64,000 nucleotides of DNA from Parapristionchus giblindavisi. Taxonomy: Eukaryota; Nematoda; Chromadorea; Rhabditida; Diplogasteridae. Every line of letters begins with the position of its first letter. The first letter of the stretch is position 1. The notes under the pieces are model-generated. The model saw only the letters and a program-made list of their open reading frames with translations. It did no database searches and was not told the origin of the DNA. The stretch is from NCBI GenBank assembly GCA_943737045.1, contig CALSFV010000028.1, positions 186,001-250,000 of the forward strand. The letters are read 5' to 3'. Made by a program: the position numbers and the translations under genes. Shown here one piece after another: positions 12,501-21,191 of this stretch.

Positions 12501-15500
12501 TGCGGTGACTACACTAAGATTACGGTACCATTCTCACTATTGACAGCATGATATTGATTGATTTGAGGGCTTTATTGATTGATTTATCTCAACTCTTTGA
12601 TTTGCGCTGTGTGGCTTACAGTTTATTTTTTTTTGAAATTTGATTTTGATAGATTTGATCCTGAAAATTCAATCGATGATGGTTGCTCATGTATACATTA
12701 TGGCAAGGGTGGTGCTTCGTTTCAGTCAACCCCGCCCTGGTCTCGGGTCTGCAGCAACAACAGCAGCTAATGGTGGCTGCACAACAGCAACAGCAGCAGA
12801 AGCTGCTCGAGTACTCGCTCATGATGCAGGCTGCAGCTGCGCAGCAACAGGAGAAGTACGGAGCAGGTAGGCTGATGGGTTGTCGGATTTGGGCCACAGT
12901 GTTCCAGTCTAAAATATTCGCCTTTTGGAATTGTAGGAAGTAGCGCCTAAAAGTTACTTACTTTTTAACTACCTTTTAGTTACTTTTTCGCTATCTCATG
13001 AGTAAAAATCAATACAAAGTAAGTAACTTTTCGCGCACTACTTGCTATAGTATTACCCTGCAAAGTAATGCACTGTTACATGTGCCTGACCTGCCTACGC
13101 CGTAACCCCCTCCGCCGCGTCGTAGAGGCGACGAAGGGGGTTACGGCGTATGCACGTAACGCAAATGTAACAGTGCATAAGAGTTCCTCTTTGAAAGCCA
13201 GACAAGCGGCCATTGTATTTGAGAGAGTTTCTGTGTTGAACACTCGTTCTGTCTTTCAAAGCCAAGAGAACACTGTGGGTTCTTGTTGTTTTTGGCTTTT
13301 GGGTGCTTGCTAGTTTCGGGCTAAAAGGATGCGAATGAGCATGATACCCCCCACTCTCCAGTTCGATTCATGTTCCAGGTATACCTGATATAGGTCAATA
13401 TTCATAGTATTACTGATATGATTTGGCTCGCCCTTTCACATTTTATATTACACAGTCAGTCATCAAGAAGAAGATCATTACAGATTCGGCGCTGCTCCAC
13501 CATCAGCAGCAACAGCAACAAGTGGCGGCTGCCCTGCTGCAACAGCAGATGCAGGCAGCTGCAGCCGGCTCCACCTCACCCACCTCCAATCTCGCTCTCT
13601 ATCAAGGTGTGTAATGATAGTAATAATAATAATAATAATATTTATTCACGTCAAGCGATCATCGCTAGGTGGGGATGAAACGAGCAAGGTCATGACTAGT
13701 CATGCTCCACCATGTAGGCCCGATCAAGGTGTGTATGCGGGGACATACATTGCCCCTCGCAGTGCGAGGATTGACCCACTATATAAGGCCCATTTAGGCC
13801 ACTTGATAAAAAAATGAAGCCAAAAGTGACGATTTTTATGCAAAAATAACGAATTTTGTGAATCAACCCACCCTATTTCGAGAATTGACCCACTATATAA
13901 AAATAAACGGCGAGGGTACCGAAAATGTATGGTGCGGGGAGAAGTGGTCTACTACGGTTCATTTCGCGGCTAAAACTTGGCTATGAAAGAGCTGGCAAAA
14001 CAGTGTGGCTCACAATCAGCATTATTAGTGCATTTGCTACCATTTTCGGATAATTTTAAATTGAAGTATGACGCTACTTAATGCCTGATACGCGCGCTAG
14101 ACAGGTTTTAGAGCCGTTCTAGCCAGGTCTCGGCCGAGAGCTAAATAAATTGTTTAGCAATAAACTTGAGATGGATACTGTAGGATACTGTAATCATTGG
14201 AATTACTGTAATAACTGTAAAATGTTGCAAAAATTTGTTGTTGTTTCTTTTGGGAGCGTATTTTATAGTCGGTTTAGAGCGTGTTATATAAATATTTTAT
14301 TACAGGTTCATCTCCGAAGGATGCGGGCCTATTTGCCGCACAGCAGCAGCAGCTCATGGGGCTACAGGCCAGCGCCGGCGTGTACGATCCCTACGCGAGC
14401 CAACTGCAAGCACTAGGACGTGAGTGTGCCTAGCTCCCTCAATATGTGCCCATGGTGTAGTGGGTTAGGTGTGCGTCTAGCCGACGGTGCCCCGTTGGTT
14501 CGATGCCCGGCCGGTGGAGATGATGATACAACCCCTGTGCTCGATGCTTACTGGGAGTCACAAACCCTCTAAGAAGTTCCGATCCATCTTTTGCTGATTT
14601 TTAAGTAGCTTAAATCGATTTAATTAATTAATTATTTATTTGTTCCATCGATTATATTCATGTACGTATTACTGAATTGGCCTTGAACGGTCACTGGCAT
14701 AGCATTTAGCTCCTGCTGAACTTCGTGTGCCTTGAATAACGGGAAGATTAAGGGACTAGTTAATTGATTAATTATATACATAATTTAAATTCAGTTGGTC
14801 TCGTGCCTCAAGTGAACCTCGCCCAGACGGCAGTGGGAGCGGCCGCTCCTCTGGTCGGCAACGGACAGTCCAAAGGACCCGAAGGATGCAATCTCTTCAT
14901 CTACCATCTGCCCCAGGTATGTGGTGCGGTGTGGTGTGGTGATGTGGTGGATACTGTAGGGCGCCGTTTCCTAATCGACAGTGTTCAGGACTTTACGGAT
15001 ACGGATCTGTACAGCACGTTCTCGCCGTTCGGCACGGTGCTGTCGGCGAAGGTGTTCATTGACAAGCAGACGAATCTGAGCAAGTGCTTTGGTGAGTGAT
15101 CTAAGCTAATCGATAATTATGAAAGTGATTTAAAACTAATAATCGATAACATCTCTAATCTAGCCGTGATCTCCCGCAGGACTTCGTGTGTCTAGATTAA
15201 CGGGATTTGAATAATTTGACCTTTTACCAATGACTGATCTGTTACATTGTGGACATATTTCAAAGCATCTTCTTTGTGGTATTAAAAGTAAAGCATATGA
15301 TCATGTGATAAATATTGTTTTTTTTTGCAAATTATATTATAGTTATTGCTATTACAGGTTTCGTGTCGTACGACAATTCGAACTCGGCCGCTAACGCGAT
15401 CTCGGGTATGAACGGATTCGCGATCGGATCCAAGCGATTGAAGGTACGGTATCGAAGGATTTGGATCAATCAATAATGTAGCCTTGTGCTGCCAAGGAGC

Positions 15501-15668
15501 CATCATAACTGAATTACTAGAGCTATAGTCAAGAAGTAGCTTATTTAATGAGTTGTCCATCTGAGCTAATACAGTAGCCTGATGGATTACGGTAGATCGT
15601 AATGTGCTAATGTTCAGGTCCAACTGAAGAACGCCCGCAGTCATCCCTACGCTCATCTGGGCGTCTAG
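3600..15668 (+). CDS. CELF: CELF/Bruno-like RNA-binding protein, 18 coding exons
   Basis: CELF proteins bind U/G-rich RNA in nucleus and cytoplasm and control splicing, translation and decay. Exons: 3600-3723, 4645-4709, 8614-8719, 9042-9173, 9470-9516, 9600-9678, 10261-10340, 10875-10956, 11117-11196, 11374-11491, 11921-12094, 12726-12866, 13460-13606, 14306-14419, 14795-14916, 14989-15091, 15358-15443, 15618-15668. They sum to 1,851 nt (616 aa) with every phase matching and GT-AG introns. RRM1 is about residues 57-139 (RNP2 [11 protein letters not shown]1 KGCCFVTY). RRM2 is about 144-228 ([16 protein letters not shown]). RRM3 is about 527-605 ([16 protein letters not shown]). The linker 239-526 is Gln/Ala-rich with 4-7-residue Q runs. 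[13 protein letters not shown] and [10 protein letters not shown] are CELF hallmarks. The start is the first ATG after the 3589 acceptor, followed by a Ser/Thr-rich N-terminus. The C-terminus ([12 protein letters not shown]) is unlike the usual short Lys/Arg-rich CELF end. Exon 13 could instead start at 13484 in the same frame. Family is certain, exact subgroup is not. Confidence 0.95.
4093..4215. mobile_element. MITE family M1 (hairpin, CCCGAGCTAATTTGA ends)
   Basis: Inverted repeat in CELF intron 1. The arms read CACCCGAGCTAATTTGA and the complement of TCAAATAAGCTCGGGGTG, with an inner hairpin around CTCTCTCGCTGACAAAGAA and GCGAGAGAG. The same element recurs at least ten times in the window with no coding capacity, as expected of a non-autonomous DNA transposon. 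Confidence 0.8.
4403..4582. mobile_element. MITE family M3 (CATACATTTTCGG ends)
   Basis: About 180 bp with terminal inverted repeats CATACATTTTCGGTGCC and GGGTATGAAAATGTATG and repeated ATATAGTGGGTC motifs inside. Other copies lie at 7864-8055, 13744-13931 and 19314-19623. Confidence 0.8.
6158..6600 (-). mobile_element. LINE 3' end fragment (CR1/L2-type C-terminus)
   Basis: On the minus strand 6301-6531 encodes a 76-residue tail containing [12 protein letters not shown]. The WNSLP motif is typical of the C-terminus of CR1/L2/Jockey-group reverse-transcriptase ORFs. Downstream comes a 3' UTR with ACCGAAATCGCC and GACGGAAATCCAT motifs, ending in a (AAAT)n tail at about 6158-6185. The same 3' UTR and tail recur at 21064-21180, 62195-62316 and 63360-63478. 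It is 5'-truncated and inactive. Confidence 0.7.
7438..7505 (-). repeat. tRNA-like remnant (SINE head or tRNA pseudogene)
   Basis: The minus strand contains GTTAAGAGCACTG, similar to an A-box region, and GGTCGCGGGTTCAACTCCC, a good B-box and T-arm. The acceptor stem does not pair and the anticodon loop is irregular, so a functional tRNA is unlikely. Confidence 0.45.
7864..8055. mobile_element. MITE family M3
   Basis: Terminal inverted repeats CATACATTTTCGGTACC and GGGTATGGCAATGTATG surround two ATATAGTGGGTCAAT blocks. It lies in CELF intron 2. The copy at 13744-13931 is the same element in the opposite orientation. Confidence 0.85.
9310..9410. mobile_element. MITE family M1, partial
   Basis: The inner hairpin (CTCTCTCGCAGACAAAGAAA) and the right end (GTTTCAAATTAGCTCGGG) of M1 are present in CELF intron 4. 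The left terminal repeat is degraded. Confidence 0.7.
10373..10692. repeat. Direct repeat inside CELF intron 7
   Basis: Two copies of an approximately 80-bp segment, at about 10373-10451 and 10613-10692, share TATACTGTAAYATTATCGAT, GATAATCGTACTGTTT and TCTTCTGTC. This looks like a local intronic duplication. Confidence 0.75.
10803..10870. repeat. TTTGATC simple tandem repeats
   Basis: Short TGATCTTTGATCT reiterations just upstream of the exon 8 acceptor. The same motif reappears in intron 2 of the Cys-rich genes (for example 31040-31105). Confidence 0.6.
12938..13043. mobile_element. Short inverted-repeat element (AAGTAGCGC ends)
   Basis: 106 bp in CELF intron 12. The ends AAGTAGCGCCTAAAAGTTAC and the complement of GTAACTTTTCGCGCACTACTT form terminal inverted repeats around a short AT-rich core. 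It has no coding capacity and resembles a MITE. Confidence 0.7.
13069..13177. mobile_element. Palindromic hairpin element (TGCACTGTTACA ends)
   Basis: TGCACTGTTACA at the left and TGTAACAGTGCA at the right flank an inner hairpin (TACGCCGTAACCCCCT against AGGGGGTTACGGCGTA). It lies in CELF intron 12 directly after the preceding element. Confidence 0.75.
13744..13931. mobile_element. MITE family M3, reverse orientation
   Basis: This is the reverse-complement counterpart of 7864-8055. It starts CATACATTGCCCCTCGC and ends CGGTACCGAAAATGTATG. It lies in CELF intron 13. Confidence 0.85.
14449..14640 (+). mobile_element. tRNA-derived SINE-like element
   Basis: The head (about 14453-14520) has a Pol III A-box-like GGTGTAGTGGGTTAGG and a B-box-like TTGGTTCGATGCCC. 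A unique body follows (GATGATGATACAACCCC) and then an AT-rich tail near 14615-14640. It is in CELF intron 14. Tail length and target-site duplication were not resolved. Confidence 0.55.
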
Positions 15669-16512
15669 TCATGGTGAGAATTTCGCAATTAAAAAAAAAT
15701 ATTTTCAAAAATTTTACAAAAATCTGTCCTTCTTTGCTCCATGTCTTGATATTTGTTCGCACACTAAACCTTACATGCACTTTCTCTATACTTTTTTGTC
15801 GATTTATTACAGTAACTAAGGCTGCTAATACTGTAGCCTGATTATGTCTGTCTATCCGTCTGTATGAGGAATTGTGACTTGCGAAAGATCAAAGATCAAA
15901 GGTCAGAGTGAGAGATTAGTCTGTTGCCGTCCGCACGTTTTCCGTAGTCGCAAGCCTTGCAATAACAACAACAACACCTGAGCGCGATGCGTAAATGTTG
16001 CATCGTCATCGTTATCGATTTATTATTTGTCGTCATCAATCGATAATCGATCTACTCTGTGTCTTTCAGATCACCGTATCCAGTGTCCCTCTCTCTCTCT
16101 TTCTCCAATGTGTCCTTCGTTTGCTACTCTGCACTATATATATATTCTCTATATATTTGTCGTCTTCGTCGTGTTCTACGGTCTGCCGTTTCCCATCCGT
16201 CGCGTTCGCTCGGCGCACTCTACACACACCATCCGTTTGACTACGGTGTTCACAATCTACAGTAATCCCAGTCCTATATCGTATCGTACATCCTATTCTT
16301 TGCATGAAATGGCTTATATATATATATATATCCGTAGATGTTAACGCGCGAGAGCGTAACCCTCGGTCGGTCTTCATTTCAATCACTATTCCACCTGAGG
16401 TCGTCGTATCCATGAACGTTGACAAACCATTTGCTGACAAACATGACGTCATATCCGTAGTCGGAGGCGTGCGCGTGCGATGTCACATTTGTCGGCAAAC
16501 GGTTTACCAACG

Positions 16513-16632
16513 TTAAAGGGAGCGTTACCTCACTCAATGGTCTCTTCGACCGCAATGCTCTCTCGTTGTTAGAGAACAGAGAAATAGTGTGCGCAATGAA
16601 GATACCATTGAGTGAGGTAACGCTCCCTTTAA
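16513..16632. mobile_element. MITE family M2 (TTAA-flanked)
   Basis: 120 bp with ends TTAAAGGGAGCGTTACCTCA and its complement, an inner CAATGGTCTCTTC repeat, and TTAA at both boundaries. There are seven copies in the window. TTAA duplication and the short ends suggest a piggyBac-type non-autonomous element. Confidence 0.85.
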
Positions 16633-17249
16633 TGGACACGGCTTCTGTTTTCTGCCCTGCGCGGGGGATCAGTGATTAAAAGACCGTACTGTGGGTTGCG
16701 CTCCTCTCTTAACTGGCATTTGTCGTTGTTCCTCCCTATTTCACTCTTTTGCGATTTATTGCTTATTCGATCGATTATCGATCGACTCTTGTTTCCGGCC
16801 CGTTCTTACTGTATCCTTGATTTATTGATATTGCTCTACATTTTGCCCCTTCCGTTTTTCCCATGTCCTGGAGTATTAGTTATCCTATCCTAGGTTTGAC
16901 ATTTGCCAGCTCTTGCTTTTCAGCCCATTCTACCCATTCCTCTACTATTTTGCTATACTTTGCCTACCATACATATATCTTCCTAGCCAACTTGCCCTAC
17001 ACATATAGTTACTCGAAACCTCTATAGAAAACCGTACCAAGTTTGCCTTATAGATAGTATGTGTGTATTTCCATACATTTAGCGTTATTTTGGTATCCTT
17101 TTACCCCCCCCCCCCCCCATTCCTCCTGACCCTCCTCAATTCCTCCTTGTCCACCCCTCCAAACGTCGTCTATCTCGAAGTGCCTTATTCTCGCTCATTA
17201 TCCAGTTTTGATGGTCCTACAAGCTCGTCCCCTATATTTTGAAGTTTTC

Positions 17250-17325
17250 CTGCTCTATTTTGCTCTATTTTGCTCTATTTTGCTCTATTTTGCTCTATTT
17301 TGCTCTATTTTGCTCTATTTTGCTA
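17250..17325. repeat. 10-bp tandem repeat
   Basis: About eight perfect copies of the decamer TGCTCTATTT in a row. There is no associated open frame. Confidence 0.95.
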
Positions 17326-17959
17326 GATTATCCATGTACACCCGTTGTCCCAGGGTAGCTTAGAGTCTTCATTTTGCCCCATTGCTCATTCATTTTCGCC
17401 CTTTCATTTTCTTGCGCTAAGCTGGCTCGATTTGCCATATACACGATTGATTACGGTAGTTTTGATCACCCTCGTCTCCTTTAGCATTCATGCCCCCCCT
17501 CTCTCATTTTTATCCGTTCACTACGATTTGTCAGTTGTGTGTGTACGTGTGCTAGTGTGTATGTTTATGTGTGTGCGTGCGTGCGTTCACTGCTTTCTGT
17601 CGTTCCATAAACGTCTCCAGCACTGTGCATATTTACCGTACACCACACCATAAAGATTGATTGTTAACATCGATGATGTATTTTGTCCCCCCTGCTGTTC
17701 CCTGTTTTGGCCATGTTTATCGAATCGTGCAAGAGTATATCTATATCTATGAGTATATCGAATAATAAACAGATTATCGATTTATCGATTTACTTGGTGG
17801 TACATCTTGAACATTATTTCTCAGGTGGCCACGATCGTGAGGAAATGAGTGCAATCTCAATATTACGGATATATCGATTTTTGCTACCCCCAACCACCTT
17901 CCATTCGTTTTAGCATGTTTAGTTGGAATTTCCGAAGTGTAACTTATATACAATATCGT

Positions 17960-18245
17960 AACAAGAACAGGGCTTGAACTAACGTTACCATAATAATTTT
18001 GATTTTGCTCCTTTTTTTATTGCTAGAGATCTGATTAGAGATAGATGTTTAATTTTTCACGAGAAAGCCCTTTTTTCTCATGTATATGTAAATAACTCAA
18101 GAGAGGAGACGATCAATAAGCGTGCCAGAGAAATACCGTAACCCAAGTAGGAAACAATCGTGCCAAGAACCCCCGCGCCATCCCATAAGACAGAGAATAA
18201 ATGTGACTACGGTGCCATATGTAACACAGAGATATGCCTATATAT
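17960..18245. repeat. Conserved intergenic block of the Cys-rich array (leftmost copy)
   Basis: The block begins near GGGCTTGAACTAACGTTACC and includes CTCAAGAGAGGAGACGATC and CATCCCATAAGACA. It is repeated at about 26925-27190, 32304-32569 and, in two parts, 37540-37617 and 38997-39185, downstream of each Cys-rich gene. It marks where the tandem unit of copy A starts next to the CELF flank. Confidence 0.8.
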
Positions 18246-18618
18246 GTTTATTGATCTTTTTTTGTTCGTTTTGAGCGTAATAATAAAATTGTTACATTCT
18301 TGCATTTGTTCGGATTGTGCGAGTTATGAAGTGATGTACAAATTTCAAAATTTTCAAATTTGCATTATAATTAACAAAATTCCAAAAGTGATTTGCAAAT
18401 TCCTAAAGTGACCTATAAATTTCAAAAGTGATTTGCAAATTTCAAAAGTGATCTACAAATTTTTAAGTGATTTACCAATTTGAAATGTGATTTACAAATT
18501 TTTAGTGATTAGCAATTTTCAAATGCGTTAAAGATGTAGACTCTCGAATGTCTATGCAAATGCTGGTATGGAGAGTGTGCACCACTGGCTCTGGCGGCAC
18601 TCTCTCGTAGACAAAGAA

Positions 18619-18882
18619 ATTGCTATAACATTATTTATTTTGTTATTGTGTAGTAATTGCAGAGCATTGGAGTAGTCTACAATCGTGGAACTTTTAAAAC
18701 AAGTTCAACAATAACTTTACATTTCCATGAATACAGTACATCCTCATCCAATTGCTATAACTTTATTTATTTTGTTATTGTGTAGTAATTGCAGAGCATT
18801 GGAGTAGTCTACAATCGTGGAACTTTTAAAACAAGTTCAACAATAACTATACATTTCCATGAATACAGTACATCCTCATCCA
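18619..18882. repeat. 132-bp direct tandem duplication
   Basis: Two nearly identical units, 18619-18750 and 18751-18882, start ATTGCTATAACWTTATTTAT. They differ at about two positions, so the duplication is recent. Confidence 0.9.
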
Positions 18883-18919
18883 ATTGCATTACTACTACAG
18901 TAACCATCGTCATCGAATT

Positions 18920-19098
18920 CACAGCGTTTCGAGAGCGCTCATGGTGTAGCAGAGGAAAAGGTAGAGCGAAAAAGAGAGATCACGCAAAAGTGAGAGACAC
19001 AGACGACGAAAGTACACCACGGTGCAGTGATACCGTAATTTTTTTGCCATTTTTCAAAATTTCAATGCGCGCTCTCACTGTGTTATAGAAACGCTGTG
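18920..19098. mobile_element. MITE family M4 (CACAGCGTTTC ends)
   Basis: The ends CACAGCGTTTCGAGAGCGC and GAAACGCTGTG are inverted repeats around a purine-rich core. Related copies lie at 26448-26664 and 31827-32043. Confidence 0.75.
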
Positions 19099-19313
19099 CG
19101 AATTGAAAAGCGCTAAATATTCGCTTTCTTATTTATTTATCATCTTTCCGGAAATGTATAAATTTGTCGTTACTCGAAATGTAATAATTAATTGTTATTT
19201 CTTTGCTACCTAAGTTGTGGCATCGTATTTTATGTAATTCTTACGATATCAATTATTCGCTATTATAATTTATCCTTGTAATGCATAAATTATTATTATT
19301 ATTATTATTATTA

Positions 19314-19623
19314 TCATATATTTTCGGCGCACTCGCTGAATCTTTTGTATGTAGTGGCTCGATTTAGAAAAAAATTTTTTTATTTATTTTTCGCTTAAAG
19401 GGAGCGTAACCTCACTCAATGGTCTCTTCGAAGCACAATGCTCTCTCGTTGTTAGAGAACAGGAAAATAGTGTGTGCAATGAAGAGTAGCCATTGAGTGA
19501 GGTAACGCTCCCTTTAAATTGTAATCTTTTGCAACAAAAGGGGCTTTATATAGTGGGCTAATGTTGATAATGCGCCATATATAGTTTGTCGATCATCACA
19601 TTGTGAGGGTATGAAAATGTATG
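19314..19623. mobile_element. MITE family M3 interrupted by an M2 insertion
   Basis: M3 ends (CATATATTTTCGGCGC and GAGGGTATGAAAATGTATG) are separated by a complete M2 element at 19395-19517. The M3 body resumes on the far side (TTATATAGTGGGCTAATG), which shows that M2 inserted into M3. Confidence 0.85.
19395..19517. mobile_element. MITE family M2, nested in M3
   Basis: Same ends as 16513-16632 (TTAAAGGGAGCGTAACC and its complement), with TTAA on both sides, inside the M3 copy. Confidence 0.9.
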
Positions 19624-19637
19624 TTTATTCAATCAGT

Positions 19638-19728
19638 TAAAGTCACACCCCTGAGTTAATTTCAAATCCACCGCTCTATCAACGCTCTCTCGTGGACAAA
19701 TAAAGCGAGAGGGCATTGCCAGAGTTCC
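19638..19728. mobile_element. MITE family M1, right end truncated
   Basis: CACACCCCTGAGTTAATTTC is followed by the M1 inner hairpin (CTCTCTCGTGGACAAA). The right terminal repeat is missing. Confidence 0.65.
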
Positions 19729-19759
19729 AAAGTAAAAAAAACTGATTTGAAATTTATAA

Positions 19760-19902
19760 TGTGGTGTTACATTTTCAAAACGTGCGCACGGCGTGCGAAC
19801 GTAAGAAATGCACGCCGTGCGCACGGCGTGCATTTTTCTATGTGGTGTTACATTTTGAAACGTGCGCACGCCGTGCGCCCGTTTTGAAAATGTAACACCA
19901 CA
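19760..19902. mobile_element. Palindromic element with TGTGGTGTTACATTTTC ends
   Basis: Left end TGTGGTGTTACATTTTCAAA and right end TTTGAAAATGTAACACCACA are perfect inverted repeats. The inner region repeats GTGCGCACGGCGTGC and its complement several times, giving a very GC-rich hairpin. Confidence 0.8.
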
Positions 19903-20822
19903 TAAGAGAGCGGCTTTTGCTCTCGTAGAAAGAGAGCGAGTGAGAGTGATGGAGTTCCGTCGCTGGAATAATATAATATTCATGAAATAATATTCTGTGT
20001 ATTATATCGTGTTTTTTAAACATGTGACTAACACATTATTTATTGTTAGCACATCACGGTCGAGTTTTGCATGCATGCCCCTGCGGCGGACAACGACGTA
20101 CTTTTGCCCTCATCATTTATTTCCTATGCGCATGAATATTTTTCGATTCTCAAAGACTTACTCATGAGTTTGAGCTATAAAAAAGATATTTGAAAGACTA
20201 AAGAAAATGGAAAAAATTCTATTCATGAGAAAAAAAACAGTCACACTCACACTCAAAATGAGAAAATGATGAGAGGCAAATCACACTGAATTCATGGCCG
20301 AAAATGGTGGGCGCTGTGAATTTTCAAAACAAATCTTACGGCGAGCATGTGATCGATACGGAATAATACAGTATACAGTAGTTCTTTCCGGTAGTTTAGT
20401 ACCCCTCATTTTTGGACCAGCGTGATTTGCCATCTATTTGTTTTTTTCTCATTTAAATTATAAACAAATTATTTATACGAAGAGGAAATACGAAATGTAA
20501 TAACGAAAATGCGCCAGATTTAACACCAATTGGATACCCCATCAATATGCTGCTCGAAGACCGATTGGCAAGCCCCTACTCGTTGGAACGAAAATCTAAG
20601 GAAAAAAAAGGAAAAAGAAAAAAAAAGAAAAAAAGGAAAGGAAAAAAAGCGTGAAAATCTAAGGAAAAGAATCGGAAAAGGATGGTGGAATATAGCGTAC
20701 TACCAACGGCTAACAACCATATCCCTGCACAAGTCTGAACCTGATAAATATTGAACCTGAATATTCGCATCGATGCGCTTCGCAATGCGCGCAACTGGAC
20801 GCATGCACAACACTGACGTAAT

Positions 20823-20943
20823 TTAAAGAGAGCGTTACCTCACTCAATGGTCTCTTCATTGCGCACAATATTTCTCTGTTCTCTAACAACGATAGAACAT
20901 TGCGCGTCGAAGAGACCATTGAGTGAGATTACGCTCCTTTTAA
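20823..20943. mobile_element. MITE family M2
   Basis: Ends TTAAAGAGAGCGTTACC and GTTACGCTCCTTTTAA after complementing, with TTAA boundaries. It is slightly diverged. Confidence 0.85.
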
Positions 20944-21063
20944 GTAGATTGCTAGTTTGAAAATACCGGAGGATGAGGAATACCAGTGGCGATGCGCGAA
21001 GAACGGATAGCACAAAAACGTTTTATCACGCAAACAAGAGAAGACAGTCTGTCCGATTGTGAA

Positions 21064-21180
21064 GTAATATTTTTTATTTATTTATTTATTTATCCATCAG
21101 ATTAAAGCAAGAATAATGAAAGAATAAAGCAATAAGGGAGTAATGGAGTTCCGTCGCTTTAAGCGATTGCGGTTGGTTAG
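21064..21180 (-). mobile_element. LINE 3' UTR and tail fragment
   Basis: Read on the minus strand: CGCAATCGCTTAAAGCGACG, GGAACTCCATTACTCCC, CTGATGGATAAATAAATAAA. It has the same 3' end family as 6158-6280, 62195-62316 and 63360-63478. The (AAAT)n tail lies at 21067-21095. Confidence 0.7.
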
Positions 21181-21191
21181 AGTTGCGAATT

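Larger units (their letters stand above)
15669..17960. other. 3' flank of CELF-like gene, no supported gene
   Basis: Non-coding sequence after the CELF stop at 15666-15668. It should include the 3' UTR. A GTGAGA donor-like sequence lies 6-7 nt after the stop, so a 3' UTR intron is possible. Contents: a (TA)n run near 16317-16331, an M2 MITE at 16513-16632, a poly-C run at 17105-17119 and a decamer array at 17250-17325. Open frames are short and unrecognisable. Confidence 0.6.

Noticed and set aside
12616..12897. Minus-strand frame rich in Cys and Ser
   Set aside because: Antisense of the CAG-rich CELF exon 12; the plus strand exon has splice sites and matching phase.
20530..20754. Lys-rich 74-codon frame
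   Set aside because: Produced by an A-rich repeat; no homology or gene context.
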